From positions 1 to 64,000 of the forward strand of contig NZ_FQTV01000020.1 in assembly GCF_900128905.1 (NCBI RefSeq): a DNA stretch of 64,000 nucleotides, in the 5' to 3' direction. The stretch's first letter is position 1, and each line of letters opens with the position of its first letter. Positions 54,366 through 63,747 of this stretch are shown one piece after another. Under the pieces are notes generated by a model that saw only the letters and a program-made list of their open reading frames with translations, was not told where the DNA came from and did no database searches. Source of the stretch: Bacteroides luti (lineage in GTDB: Bacteria; Bacteroidota; Bacteroidia; Bacteroidales; Bacteroidaceae). The translations under genes and the position numbers were made by a program.

Positions 54366-57284
54366 TTAAAATGTCAAATTAAGACCGATCAAGTAATTAC
54401 GAGTAGAAGGTGTGTTTGTACCTATAGTAAGCAGTCGTTTATTGTAACTAGTTACTGCTGCATTTTCGTTACCGTATGAGTTGGTTTCTGGATCCATGCC
54501 AGATTCTTTGTTGTAAGGAGAGAACAGTACAAATGGGTTTTGTATAGTGCAATAAAGACGTAATTTGTCGATACCTGCATTTTTCACCCATCTTTGCTTA
54601 AAGTTATATCCAAGTGTAATTGTACGAACCTTCAGATACGATGCATCAAAATAACCTAGTGTACTACCAAATTTAGGATTATCACCATCCATAGAACCAC
54701 CTGGTTTTGGATACTTGGCATTTGTATTCTCTGGTGTCCAATAATCTACCTTAACATTACCTCTACGACCTGTCAACATATTGAGGTAGCCTGACGATCC
54801 ATAAAGAGTACTAATAAGTACACCACCGCTTTTGAAAGCACCAACAACACTCAAATCAAAATCTTTATAAGCAACGCGGGTATTGAAACCACCTTGAAAA
54901 TCTGGATCTACTTCAATAATCTGACGATCGGCAGGTCCAATTTGTCTTGTAGGAGTTCCATCAGCATTATAATCACCAGTGTATTTTACCTTAATCATAC
55001 CAACATTTCCACCAGGTACATACTTTTGCAGATTAGCATCGCCATCTTGCCAAAGTCCTATTTTCTGATAGTCATAAATACAATTAATAGAATGATTAAC
55101 AAACCACCAGTTACTTTCGTCTCTATCTGCACCAGAAGCAAGTTCAACTAACTTATTCTTATTAGAATACAAGTTAACACCAGCTTCCCATGTCCAACCG
55201 TTCAAATTGTCAAGAATTACACCATTAAGAGATAATTCGAAACCTTTATTCTGAGTTTTTCCAATATTGGCCATGTAACTACCAACTCCAGCTGTAGGAG
55301 GTAGAGAAACACTTAACAGAACATTATCTGTATTTTGTACATAGTACTCAATTGTACCAGTCAGGCGATTACCAAGAAAAGCGAAATCTAATCCATAGTT
55401 CCATGTTTTAGAGAATTCCCAACCTAATTTAGGATTAGGTAATTCAGAAACATATAAACCTGTAGCAGTTGTAGTGCCAAAGTTGTAAGGACGAGTAGCT
55501 AAAAGTCCAAGTGTTTTGTATGGATCAACGGATTGATTTGAAGTTTCTCCATAACCCACACGGAGTTTCAAAGCATCAATCATTTTAACATCCTTCATAA
55601 AGGATTCGTTTTTAATATTCCATCCAACAGATAAAGCAGGATATGTATGCCATTGGTGGCCTTTAGCAAGTCTTGAAGAGCCATCAGAACGGAATGTTGC
55701 ACTAATCATATAACGGTTATCATAAGAATACATCGCACGTCCCATCCATGACATCAAACCACTCACTTGATAGCCTTGATAATCAGGATTAACTGTAATT
55801 TCTCCTTGTGCACGTCCTAGGTTATAGAATTGGAAGGCATCAGCCGGAATATTCTTTGCCGAAATTTGTGAACTGTTATAACGAGTTTGCTCTGCAGAAT
55901 ACATAGCTACAACATTTACCTGATGCTTTTGAGCAAAAGTGCGGTCGTAAGTCACAAGGTTTTCAATAGCCCAGTTTGTTGTAAGTGAATTACTTATAGA
56001 AGCTGTTGAAGGAGTTGTGGCAGTAGAATTGAATACTCCTTGTCCTGTGTAGTTACCACCGTTGCTCTGTCTGTAATTTAAACCAAGATTAGCACGATAC
56101 TTTAATCCCTCTACACCTGGAACCTTTACCTCACCATATATAGTGTTATAAGATCCGAAAGCTTTAGTCTGATCTATCCACTGATCATCTAAATTTTCTA
56201 TTGTTTTTCTTGTATATACCCAGTTTTCATCTAATGGCATCTTTACTGTTCTTTTCAATGTACCATCTTCATTATATGGGTTAGAAATAGGTGAAGTACT
56301 GATATTGCCGTAAATACCTAAATTACTACCATTATTAATAGCAAAGTTATTGTTTGTAGTGAAACCAAAACGGAAATATTTGCCAATTTCCTGATCCAAA
56401 GAGCCGCGAACAGAATAGCGAGTATAATCCTGCCCTGGTAACACAGCTTGATCTTTATAGTAGCCAGCACCAAAATTGTAGCTACTCTTTTCTGTACCAC
56501 CTGAAATTGCTAAATCGTGACTTGTTACCTGAGCTGTTCTATAATATAGGTCTTGCCAATCAATATCTACATCTTCTGATTCGTCAACACCGATTGTATA
56601 CTTATTAGCATCAGTGCGAAGTTTTTTAAATTCAGAAGCATTCATCATAGGATATTTCCCAAACACTTCTTTCAATCCATAATAACTGTTATAGCTAACT
56701 TTTGCTTTATCTCCTTTGCTTCCCTTATTAGATGTTATCAATATAACACCATTAGCACCACGTGATCCATAAATGGCAGTTGCAGAGGCATCCTTCAGGA
56801 TATCAATACTTTTTATATCACTAGGGCTAATATCACTGATAGAACCAGCAAATGGAAGACCATCGAGTACAATTAACGGGTCGTTACTTGCATTAAGTGA
56901 ACGAGTACCACGAACACGGATCTGCATTGAAGCACCTGGTTTAGAGGATGTTTGTGACATATCCACACCTGCAACACGTCCTTGTAAAGCTTGTGATATA
57001 TTGGATGATGGAACATCTCGCATCACATCTCCTTTTACAGAAGCAACAGAACCTGTTACAGATTCCTTACGTTGAGAACCATATCCGATAACAACAACTT
57101 CTTCGAGAGTTTTACTATCTTCTTTCAGGGTTACATTAATAGTACTCCTGCCCTCTACATTTACAGTTTGGTTGATAAAACCTACAAATGAGAAAAGAAG
57201 CTTAGCGTCTTTCTTTACCTGAAGAGAATAATTACCTTCGATATCAGTAACAGTACCAAACAGTTGTTCCAACCTGGCGAACAT
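54366..57284 (-). CDS. SusC/RagA-family TonB-dependent transporter, main part (5' end frameshifted)
   Basis: 972 codons from the first Met in this frame, covering the rest of the carboxypeptidase-regulatory-like domain (GTVTDIEGNYSLQV), plug (LEEVVVIGYGSQRKESVTGSVASV; SPSDIKSIDILKDASATAIYG) and the full barrel ending YLIGLNLTF. The apparent start MFARLEQLF is out-of-frame readthrough of the true sequence and not a real N-terminus: there is no signal peptide, and the signal peptide plus first 50 residues lie in another frame (57244-57420). Deleting one T from the T3 run that is AAA at 57258-57260 on plus would restore GTTVGTVTDIEGNYSL. Without repair the protein could not be exported. Either a real mutation or a sequencing error. 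Confidence 0.9.
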   Translation of the reverse strand: MFARLEQLFGTVTDIEGNYSLQVKKDAKLLFSFVGFINQTVNVEGRSTINVTLKEDSKTLEEVVVIGYGSQRKESVTGSVASVKGDVMRDVPSSNISQALQGRVAGVDMSQTSSKPGASMQIRVRGTRSLNASNDPLIVLDGLPFAGSISDISPSDIKSIDILKDASATAIYGSRGANGVILITSNKGSKGDKAKVSYNSYYGLKEVFGKYPMMNASEFKKLRTDANKYTIGVDESEDVDIDWQDLYYRTAQVTSHDLAISGGTEKSSYNFGAGYYKDQAVLPGQDYTRYSVRGSLDQEIGKYFRFGFTTNNNFAINNGSNLGIYGNISTSPISNPYNEDGTLKRTVKMPLDENWVYTRKTIENLDDQWIDQTKAFGSYNTIYGEVKVPGVEGLKYRANLGLNYRQSNGGNYTGQGVFNSTATTPSTASISNSLTTNWAIENLVTYDRTFAQKHQVNVVAMYSAEQTRYNSSQISAKNIPADAFQFYNLGRAQGEITVNPDYQGYQVSGLMSWMGRAMYSYDNRYMISATFRSDGSSRLAKGHQWHTYPALSVGWNIKNESFMKDVKMIDALKLRVGYGETSNQSVDPYKTLGLLATRPYNFGTTTATGLYVSELPNPKLGWEFSKTWNYGLDFAFLGNRLTGTIEYYVQNTDNVLLSVSLPPTAGVGSYMANIGKTQNKGFELSLNGVILDNLNGWTWEAGVNLYSNKNKLVELASGADRDESNWWFVNHSINCIYDYQKIGLWQDGDANLQKYVPGGNVGMIKVKYTGDYNADGTPTRQIGPADRQIIEVDPDFQGGFNTRVAYKDFDLSVVGAFKSGGVLISTLYGSSGYLNMLTGRRGNVKVDYWTPENTNAKYPKPGGSMDGDNPKFGSTLGYFDASYLKVRTITLGYNFKQRWVKNAGIDKLRLYCTIQNPFVLFSPYNKESGMDPETNSYGNENAAVTSYNKRLLTIGTNTPSTRNYLIGLNLTF

Positions 57285-57420
57285 TTACTCCTAAAAGCGG
57301 TTCACCATTAATGTCTTTAACAACACCCTTCACAGCAATGTTCTGGCCAAATGCCCAGAAGGGAATAATACAAAATAGAAATAAAAGCCCTAAAGGCCTC
57401 GTTAAATTAGTGTTTCTCAT
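57244..57420 (-). pseudogene. Detached 5' end of the frameshifted susC (signal peptide and start of domain)
   Basis: From the ATG at 57420 the frame encodes MRNTNLTRPLG, a signal peptide ending WAFGQ, then NIAVKGVVKDINGEPLLGVNV, the normal start of a SusC carboxypeptidase-regulatory-like domain, and runs out of frame after VGTT to a TGA at 57244-57246. The remainder continues one frame away in 54366-57284. The true gene span is therefore 54366-57420. Confidence 0.88.
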
Positions 57421-57546
57421 AATTAAATAATCATTTAGTGATAAGTAATGAAACTTTCTTTCTTCTTTAATAAAATAGCGATTAAAGGTTTTCTAAATTT
57501 TCATAAGTTCATATATTAAGGCGTTAAACATCATTTCTCAACACAA

Positions 57547-57577
57547 CAAAGGTAAAATATAAGTTTTCAAAATCAGA
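57547..57577 (-). promoter_or_regulatory. Promoter of the xylan susCD operon
   Basis: Minus-strand TACCTTTG (57547-57554) is a perfect -7 box; TCTG (57574-57577) 19 bp upstream is a poor -33 box, as expected for an activator-dependent promoter. The start would be near 57540 with a leader of about 120 bases before the ATG at 57420. Confidence 0.6.
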
Positions 57578-57585
57578 TAATAATA

Positions 57586-57655
57586 GTAACCTAAATTTGA
57601 AACAAGGTTACATCAACTTTTATAATAGTTACATTTTATATCACTCATGTTACAT
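57586..57655 (-). promoter_or_regulatory. Candidate HTCS operator: GTTACAT direct repeats every 21 bp
   Basis: On plus, GTTACAT begins at 57607, 57628 and 57649, and a weaker copy GTAACCT at 57586: four in exact 21-bp register, starting 32 bp beyond the -7 box of susC. The GH8 promoter has two copies (63592, 63613) beginning at the same 32-bp distance. The regulator is most likely the AraC-type domain of the HTCS at 58018-62160. The rest of the gap 57421-58017 is AT-rich with no gene seen. Confidence 0.65.
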
Positions 57656-57958
57656 TAAGGTTATTTACAAGCAATTTAAATACTTTATAGCTTTGATTCT
57701 TTAATATTTAAATAAAATAATGCTTTTAAAAATGGAGGGATATTCACTCTCCATTCTCTCTTTCACAAACCATAAATCTCAGCACGTTAATATTTAAGTT
57801 CATCACTTAAAACGAGGCACTAACATATTTCTGGCCAAATCATAAACAACAACTATTTTTGCGTGTTTCTTTGTATAGTTCTTATCTCTCAGATATGCTT
57901 ATGTACATCTTAGTTTATATACAATCTACTATTGCATACGTAACTTCATTGCGTTTTC

Positions 57959-57990
57959 TTGTGATATATTTAAATAATTCTATAAATTTG
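57959..57990 (+). promoter_or_regulatory. Promoter of the xylan-locus HTCS gene
   Basis: TTGT (57959-57962), 20 bp, then TAAATTTG (57983-57990). The transcript would start near 57997 with a short leader of about 20 bases. A second -7 match, TATTTTTG, lies at 57854-57861 and would give a leader of about 150 bases. Confidence 0.6.
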
Positions 57991-58017
57991 TATCGTACAT
58001 AAATTGAAGAACACACA

Positions 58018-61000
58018 ATGAAAAACACGATACGTTTTTTCCTGTATTTAATAATTATATTCTTTTCATCAGGAAAATCTTTTGCGCAAGTAGAAAAATT
58101 TTATTCAACTGAGAAAGACATTTCGAATAGCTTAATCAATGAAATCTATCAGGATAAAAAGGGTTTTGTATGGATTGCAACAGAAGATGGCCTCAATAAG
58201 TATGATGGAACAAAATTTACCATCTACAAAAGCATATTAAAAGATGATACATCATTAAAAAACAACTATGTAAAAACTATCTATGAAGATAGTCAGGGAC
58301 GCTTCTGGGTAGCTTGCATTAACGGTTTATTGCTGTACAACAGAGCAAAAGATTCCTTTTCTGAAGTTATAGTACACAGAGACAAACAAATAATACATCC
58401 ACAGGTAATATCTATTTTAGAAACAAAAAATGGGGATATCTGGATGACTACCTCCGGCGAAGGATTAATCTCACTTAAAAAAGGAGATAAACAGTTTACT
58501 GTTGAAAGTAAAATTTCGAAGAACCTATGCAGTGCTTTCCTTACTGATATTTTTGAAGATTCAAATCATCTGCTATGGATTGGTTCTGAAAACAAGGGAC
58601 TTAATATTTATAATCCGTACACAAAAAAGGCCAGATTGCTAAAAGCTCCAGATAATATTACGAGTAACAACATTACATCGATATGTGAAGATAAAAAAGG
58701 GAATATATTTATCGGAACACTTTCCGGAGGACTGAATGTTTTTAATCCTAAAACACAAAAATTAGCTCCTATATCTTATAAAAATTCATCAACCAAACTC
58801 CGAATCAAGTCCTTATTGATAAACAGTCGTGGAGAATTACTTATTGGAACAGACGGACAGGGATTGAAAACATATAATTATAATAAGAATATCATTGATG
58901 ATTATGAAATAAACACTATACAGTTTGATTTCTCCAAAGCAAAAGTACATTCTATTATTGAAGATAGAGCAGGTAATTTATGGGCTGGACTTTTTCAGAA
59001 AGGTGTTTATTTTATTCCAGGAAACTCGAATAAGTTTAATTATTTTGGTTACAGATCACTTAAACAGAACAATATTGGTTCCAGTTGTGTAATGTCTATT
59101 TTTAAAGACAAAAACAATACAATATGGGTTGGTACCGATAATGACGGACTTTACGGTATCAGCGAAAACGGGAAAAAAGCAACACACTATACACAAACTA
59201 ATATGTCTTCATCTGTTGCTAATACTATTATGAGCATTTTTGAAGATTCAAATAACAATCTGTGGCTGGGATCGTATATTAATGGACTTGAAAAATATAA
59301 CAGAAACAATAATACTTGTTTATATGCAAAGGATTTGTTTCCTAAAGAAAAAGATATACCCAACGATAGAGTATCATGCATATCTGAAGACAATAACAAA
59401 AACTTGTGGATTGGAACCTATGGATATGGAATATACAGCCTCAATTTAAAAAGCAATAAGCTTACTCATCACCCATCAAGCAGAGACGATAAGGATTTAA
59501 GACAGAATATTGTTCCAAGTAACTGGATTAACTGTGTGATTTCGGACCATGAAGGTTTAATCTGGATTGGAACGTATAAAGGGGTATGCTGCTATAATCC
59601 AAAAACAAAAAAATATATCACTTATTCAAGCAAGAATAATAAACTGCCCGGTGATGTAGTTTTTGCTCTTCTCGAAGATTCATCTCATAAAATCTGGATA
59701 GGAACATCAGAAGGTCTAGCTTCATTCGATAAACATACTAAAACATTCACTCATTTCACGGTAGACGACGGTTTGCCTAGTAATGTAATATGTTCTATGT
59801 TCGAAGACGAGCAGAAGAATTTATGGCTTAGTACTCACTATGGAATCTCCAAATTTAAATGTAATGAACGGAAATTCATCAATTTCTATTCATTTGACGG
59901 ATTACAGAGTAACGAATTTTATAGAGGAGCTGGCTTCAAAGCAGCCAACGGTGAAATATTCTTCGGAGGAATAAAGGGTATTACTTATTTCCAGCCTAAA
60001 GAGATAAGTGACAGAGTGAGCAATCTGAATGTGTTTATAACCGATTTCTACCGTTTTGAAAAGCCTGTACGTGAAGGTGATAAATCTGGCAGAAACAATA
60101 TTATAACAAAAGCGGTTATTGACGAAGACACTTTTGTTCTTTCATACAGCGACAATGCTTTTAGTTTCGAGCTATCTGTCTTAGACTTTAGCAATCCGGA
60201 GCGTATTGTTTACGAATACCAGATGGAGGAACTTAGCAAGAACTGGATTAGTACTCGTCCGGGAATGAACAGAGCCAGTTTCACTAACTTAAGTCCGGGA
60301 ACTTACAAGTTTAAATTCAGAGCCAGAAACAATGACTATGTATCTCCAACCAAAGAAGTAACCATTATAATTACTCCTCCCTGGTACTTATCATGGTGGG
60401 CAAAATGTATATATGCTTTGCTTATTGGAATTATGATTTACAGCATAGCTATGTATATTATTTCCAGAGTGAGACATCGTCAGGAGATTATGCGTAGAGA
60501 ACACGCCGAACAGATAAACGAAGCCAAACTGCAATTCTTTATTAATATTTCTCATGAAATTCGTACCCCGATGACTCTTATCATCAATCCATTGGAAAAG
60601 CTCATTAAGGAGAACAATGATTTAGAAAAGCAGAAAACTTACATGATGATTTATCGGAATGCTCAACGAATTCTGCGTCTTATCAATCAACTAATGGATA
60701 TTAGGAAGCTCGACAAAGGTCAGATGCACATGAAGTTCAGGGAAACAGACATTGTTGGTTTCATTGACGACCTAATGACAACATTTGAATATCAGGCTCA
60801 GAAAAAAAATATCCAATTTGCATTCTACCATCAGGATGAAAGTCTGAAAGCATGGATTGACCTTAATAACTTTGATAAGATTATTCTCAATATTCTATCG
60901 AATGCATTTAAATATACTCCTGAGAACGGTGAAATAAAAGTTGAGTTATCAACAGGCAAAGATGAATCTGTAAGAGGTGCATTAAAAAAATATTTTGAGA

Positions 61001-62160
61001 TAGTAATCAGCGATAACGGAATTGGTATCGACAGCGACAAGATTGAACAGATATTCGAGCGTTTCTATCAAATAAACAACGATCTTACCAATTCTAACTT
61101 CGGAACAGGAATTGGTCTGCACCTATCTCGTTCATTGGTGGAACTTCATCACGGTACAATTAAGGCCGAAAACAGAGAGGAAGGAACGGGAAGCCGATTC
61201 ATTATTCGTCTACCTTTAGGCTGTGACCACCTGAAATCTGAAGAATTTGAGAATCCGGAAGATTTTGAATCACCAGTTTCTACTAGCACTCACCACAAAG
61301 AAGCAGAAATGGTTGAAGAATTTGAGCTGGAAGAAGGCACAGAAAAGAAGAAGATTAAATCGAGAACTCGTTTCAAGGTTCTAATCGTTGAAGATGAATA
61401 CGAAATACGCAAGTATATTAAAGAAGAACTTGCCAGTGAATACAGAATCAGCGAAAGTCAGAATGGTAAGGAAGCACTTGAAACAGCACTAAAGGATATG
61501 CCTGATTTAATAATCAGCGATGTTATGATGCCCGAAATGGACGGAATTACACTTTGCAAAAAGATTAAGCAAAATATAAATATCAGTCACATTCCTGTTA
61601 TCTTGCTTACTGCCAAATCAAAAACAGAAGATAAAATTGAGGGTCTGGAAATTGGTGCAGATGCTTATATTGTGAAACCGTTCAATACAGAACTGTTGAA
61701 ATCTACAGTAGCAAACTTAATTGAAAACAGAGAACGGTTGAAGACTAAGTTTAATGGAAATGAACAACTGCAAATAAAGATTCAGGATATAAAGATGAAG
61801 TCGTCTGACGAAGTCCTTATGGAGAAAGTAATAAAAGTAATAAATGAAAATATAGCCGATTCGGCACTTAATGTTGAAATGCTGGCTAGCCATGTCGGAA
61901 TGAGCAGGGTGCATATGCACCGAAAACTTAAAGAGCTGACTAATCAGTCTGCCCGTGATTTCATCAAAGGTATCCGATTGAAACAAGCAGCATCACTTCT
62001 ATCGAGCAAAAAGATCAGCGTTTCTGAAGTGGCTTATGCTACAGGGTTCAGTAATCTATCTCATTTCTCGAATACTTTCCGGGAATTTTACGGAATATCT
62101 CCAACAGAATATGCATCAGATCATCTAGATAAGGATAAAACAGATCAAGAATCTAAATAA
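58018..62160 (+). CDS. Hybrid two-component system regulator (HTCS) of the xylan locus
   Basis: 1380 residues. Signal peptide (about 1-24); two Reg_prop beta-propellers (repeats such as DKKGFVWIATEDGLNKYDG, DNNKNLWIGTYGYGIYSL); Y_Y_Y domain (about 705-785); membrane helix about 797-820; histidine kinase with His about 846 in NISHEIRTPMTL; ATPase motifs NILSNAFKYTPENG, DNGIGID and GTGIGLHLS; an acidic linker; receiver about 1119-1242 with Asp about 1167 in ISDVMMPEMDG; AraC-type DNA-binding domain about 1277-1370. It likely senses a xylo-oligosaccharide and activates the divergent susCD operon and the GH8 gene through the 21-bp repeats. Ends at an intrinsic terminator. Confidence 0.96.
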   Translation: MKNTIRFFLYLIIIFFSSGKSFAQVEKFYSTEKDISNSLINEIYQDKKGFVWIATEDGLNKYDGTKFTIYKSILKDDTSLKNNYVKTIYEDSQGRFWVACINGLLLYNRAKDSFSEVIVHRDKQIIHPQVISILETKNGDIWMTTSGEGLISLKKGDKQFTVESKISKNLCSAFLTDIFEDSNHLLWIGSENKGLNIYNPYTKKARLLKAPDNITSNNITSICEDKKGNIFIGTLSGGLNVFNPKTQKLAPISYKNSSTKLRIKSLLINSRGELLIGTDGQGLKTYNYNKNIIDDYEINTIQFDFSKAKVHSIIEDRAGNLWAGLFQKGVYFIPGNSNKFNYFGYRSLKQNNIGSSCVMSIFKDKNNTIWVGTDNDGLYGISENGKKATHYTQTNMSSSVANTIMSIFEDSNNNLWLGSYINGLEKYNRNNNTCLYAKDLFPKEKDIPNDRVSCISEDNNKNLWIGTYGYGIYSLNLKSNKLTHHPSSRDDKDLRQNIVPSNWINCVISDHEGLIWIGTYKGVCCYNPKTKKYITYSSKNNKLPGDVVFALLEDSSHKIWIGTSEGLASFDKHTKTFTHFTVDDGLPSNVICSMFEDEQKNLWLSTHYGISKFKCNERKFINFYSFDGLQSNEFYRGAGFKAANGEIFFGGIKGITYFQPKEISDRVSNLNVFITDFYRFEKPVREGDKSGRNNIITKAVIDEDTFVLSYSDNAFSFELSVLDFSNPERIVYEYQMEELSKNWISTRPGMNRASFTNLSPGTYKFKFRARNNDYVSPTKEVTIIITPPWYLSWWAKCIYALLIGIMIYSIAMYIISRVRHRQEIMRREHAEQINEAKLQFFINISHEIRTPMTLIINPLEKLIKENNDLEKQKTYMMIYRNAQRILRLINQLMDIRKLDKGQMHMKFRETDIVGFIDDLMTTFEYQAQKKNIQFAFYHQDESLKAWIDLNNFDKIILNILSNAFKYTPENGEIKVELSTGKDESVRGALKKYFEIVISDNGIGIDSDKIEQIFERFYQINNDLTNSNFGTGIGLHLSRSLVELHHGTIKAENREEGTGSRFIIRLPLGCDHLKSEEFENPEDFESPVSTSTHHKEAEMVEEFELEEGTEKKKIKSRTRFKVLIVEDEYEIRKYIKEELASEYRISESQNGKEALETALKDMPDLIISDVMMPEMDGITLCKKIKQNINISHIPVILLTAKSKTEDKIEGLEIGADAYIVKPFNTELLKSTVANLIENRERLKTKFNGNEQLQIKIQDIKMKSSDEVLMEKVIKVINENIADSALNVEMLASHVGMSRVHMHRKLKELTNQSARDFIKGIRLKQAASLLSSKKISVSEVAYATGFSNLSHFSNTFREFYGISPTEYASDHLDKDKTDQESK

Positions 62161-62169
62161 AAGTATACA

Positions 62170-62200
62170 AAAGGGCATTCCTCACGGAGTGCCCTTTCTC
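62170..62200 (+). terminator. Intrinsic terminator after the HTCS gene
   Basis: Stem AAAGGGCATTCC (62170-62181) with GGAGTGCCCTTT (62186-62197), tetraloop TCAC, then TCTCTT. Ten bases after the HTCS stop codon; A-rich upstream bases allow use in the minus direction for GH8 as well. Confidence 0.85.
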
Positions 62201-62248
62201 TTAAAAAAACAATTCTAAAAACTAACCAAACCAACCAACTTAATTCTT

Positions 62249-63526
62249 TTATGATTCTATAATTCTATAATTTCCACTCAGATGCATAATGCTAAACAGA
62301 TAAAGTAATCCATCATAATAAGCATCAAAATATCCATCCTCATAAGGTTCGTGCTTAGCATTCCACAAAGCATCTATAAACTCTTTACTCTTTTCATGTG
62401 TAGTAGTAAGAGATACAGCAGCCGATGTTGCAACTAACCCCAAAGAGTGGCGTAATTTTGTATAACCTCCGGCACCCAAAACCTTCTCTACGGGAGTTCC
62501 ATCTATATTATATTGGTCAACATATTTATTTATTCCTTGTGAATACAGAAAATCCTGAATTCTATTTCCATATTGCTGCTGCCATTCTTTATCTGCAGCC
62601 GACCATGAATAATCGAGTGCTATGTTCATTGGAACACGCCAGGAATCAAAGCGGAACTGTGCCCCGGGATGAAAGAATGTTCCTTTAGATATTCCGTTAT
62701 ATTCTGAATAATCAGGTGTAAGACCAGTCTTAGGATGACAAGCCTTGTGAAGATACTCTCTGGAAGCCTTGGCGCATTCTTTCCAGAAATCGGCTCTCCC
62801 ATCACCACCCCATTTTGCCCAAACTTCATAAAATGCAGGTATATTATAAGAAGGATCAGTAAATTGATCTCCTCCTTTGCTAGGTACAAACGTTATAAGT
62901 TTATGTTCCTTATTAATTAAATTAGTTACCCCATTCTCACCAGTCTTAGTCATCATGGCATCTAAAATTCGTTTTGCTTCGGCATGATAATTGATTCCTG
63001 AATTATTTCCCCAACGATTTGCGGCAAAAATTAGAGATGTAACGAAATATAGCTCACCATCCGAAGCCGAACCTGCTGAATTACGCTTACCCGAAGTCTG
63101 GCAACTCCATGCAAAATAACCGTCACTGCTTCCACCCTGATGCTGCATATAAGTCTTTGACCATCTCCACAGCTTATCGAAAATATCTTTTCGGTTAAAT
63201 TGCACGGCAATCATCATTCCATAAGACATTCCTTCTGTACGAACATCGTGATTTTTTATATCAGATATATAGGCCATGGAATCACCAATTTCAAAGTAGA
63301 CTTTGTTTGGCCCTTCAAATACCCCTTTAAACGTGTTTTCCAACTTTGCATCAATATCCTTCTGGTTATATCCAGCCTCTGCAAAAAGATTTCTATACTT
63401 TCCGGTTTCCCACGCCCCCTTTTCCCAAGGTTTTAAAATCGTCTGTTTAGGGGGTATTGCAAATAGACTTAATGATATCTGACTACAGAATAATAAATAC
63501 AGAAAACGGAATAAGATGTTTTTCAT
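62249..63526 (-). CDS. GH8 family reducing-end xylose-releasing exo-oligoxylanase
   Basis: 425 residues with a signal peptide (about 1-23). (alpha/alpha)6 barrel with the general acid Glu98 in DVRTEGMSYGMM, Asp156 in GSASDGELYF, and FRFDSWRVPMNIALDYSW. These match the GH8 Rex enzymes, which release xylose from the reducing end of xylo-oligosaccharides, more than the cellulase or chitosanase members. It complements GH67 and GH3 in finishing glucuronoxylan oligomers. Single gene convergent with the HTCS, with its own promoter and operator repeats. Confidence 0.92.
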   Translation of the reverse strand: MKNILFRFLYLLFCSQISLSLFAIPPKQTILKPWEKGAWETGKYRNLFAEAGYNQKDIDAKLENTFKGVFEGPNKVYFEIGDSMAYISDIKNHDVRTEGMSYGMMIAVQFNRKDIFDKLWRWSKTYMQHQGGSSDGYFAWSCQTSGKRNSAGSASDGELYFVTSLIFAANRWGNNSGINYHAEAKRILDAMMTKTGENGVTNLINKEHKLITFVPSKGGDQFTDPSYNIPAFYEVWAKWGGDGRADFWKECAKASREYLHKACHPKTGLTPDYSEYNGISKGTFFHPGAQFRFDSWRVPMNIALDYSWSAADKEWQQQYGNRIQDFLYSQGINKYVDQYNIDGTPVEKVLGAGGYTKLRHSLGLVATSAAVSLTTTHEKSKEFIDALWNAKHEPYEDGYFDAYYDGLLYLFSIMHLSGNYRIIES

Positions 63527-63552
63527 AAATCAATTAAATTTATATTGTCATG

Positions 63553-63619
63553 CAAATATAAATACATCAATATACAAAAAAATATATATTTGTTACACAA
63601 AATTGTTCTAGCGTTACAT
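63553..63619 (-). promoter_or_regulatory. Promoter and candidate HTCS operator of the GH8 gene
   Basis: Minus-strand TATATTTG (63553-63560) is a perfect -7 box; a -33 box is not evident. Plus-strand GTTACAC (63592-63598) and GTTACAT (63613-63619) lie 21 bp apart, the first 32 bp beyond the -7 box, the same layout as at susC. Confidence 0.62.
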
Positions 63620-63713
63620 TATAAATTAAAGCGTAATTAACTTAATAGAATAGATAAAGTCATTAAACTATTTTAATATTTCACATCATATAGGTCTATC
63701 ACAATATTTTTTC

Positions 63714-63721
63714 TAACTTTG
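63714..63721 (+). promoter_or_regulatory. -7 box of the DUF6377 gene
   Basis: TAACTTTG matches TAnnTTTG; no good -33 box. A leader of about 20 bases would precede the ATG at 63748. Confidence 0.5.
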
Positions 63722-63747
63722 AAGCGATTAAAAGTTACTCTAGTATA

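Noticed and set aside
63541..63747. AT-rich stretch considered as a CRISPR leader or phage attachment site
   Set aside because: No repeat-spacer series and no integrase; the only regular elements are the two GTTACAY boxes and promoters.
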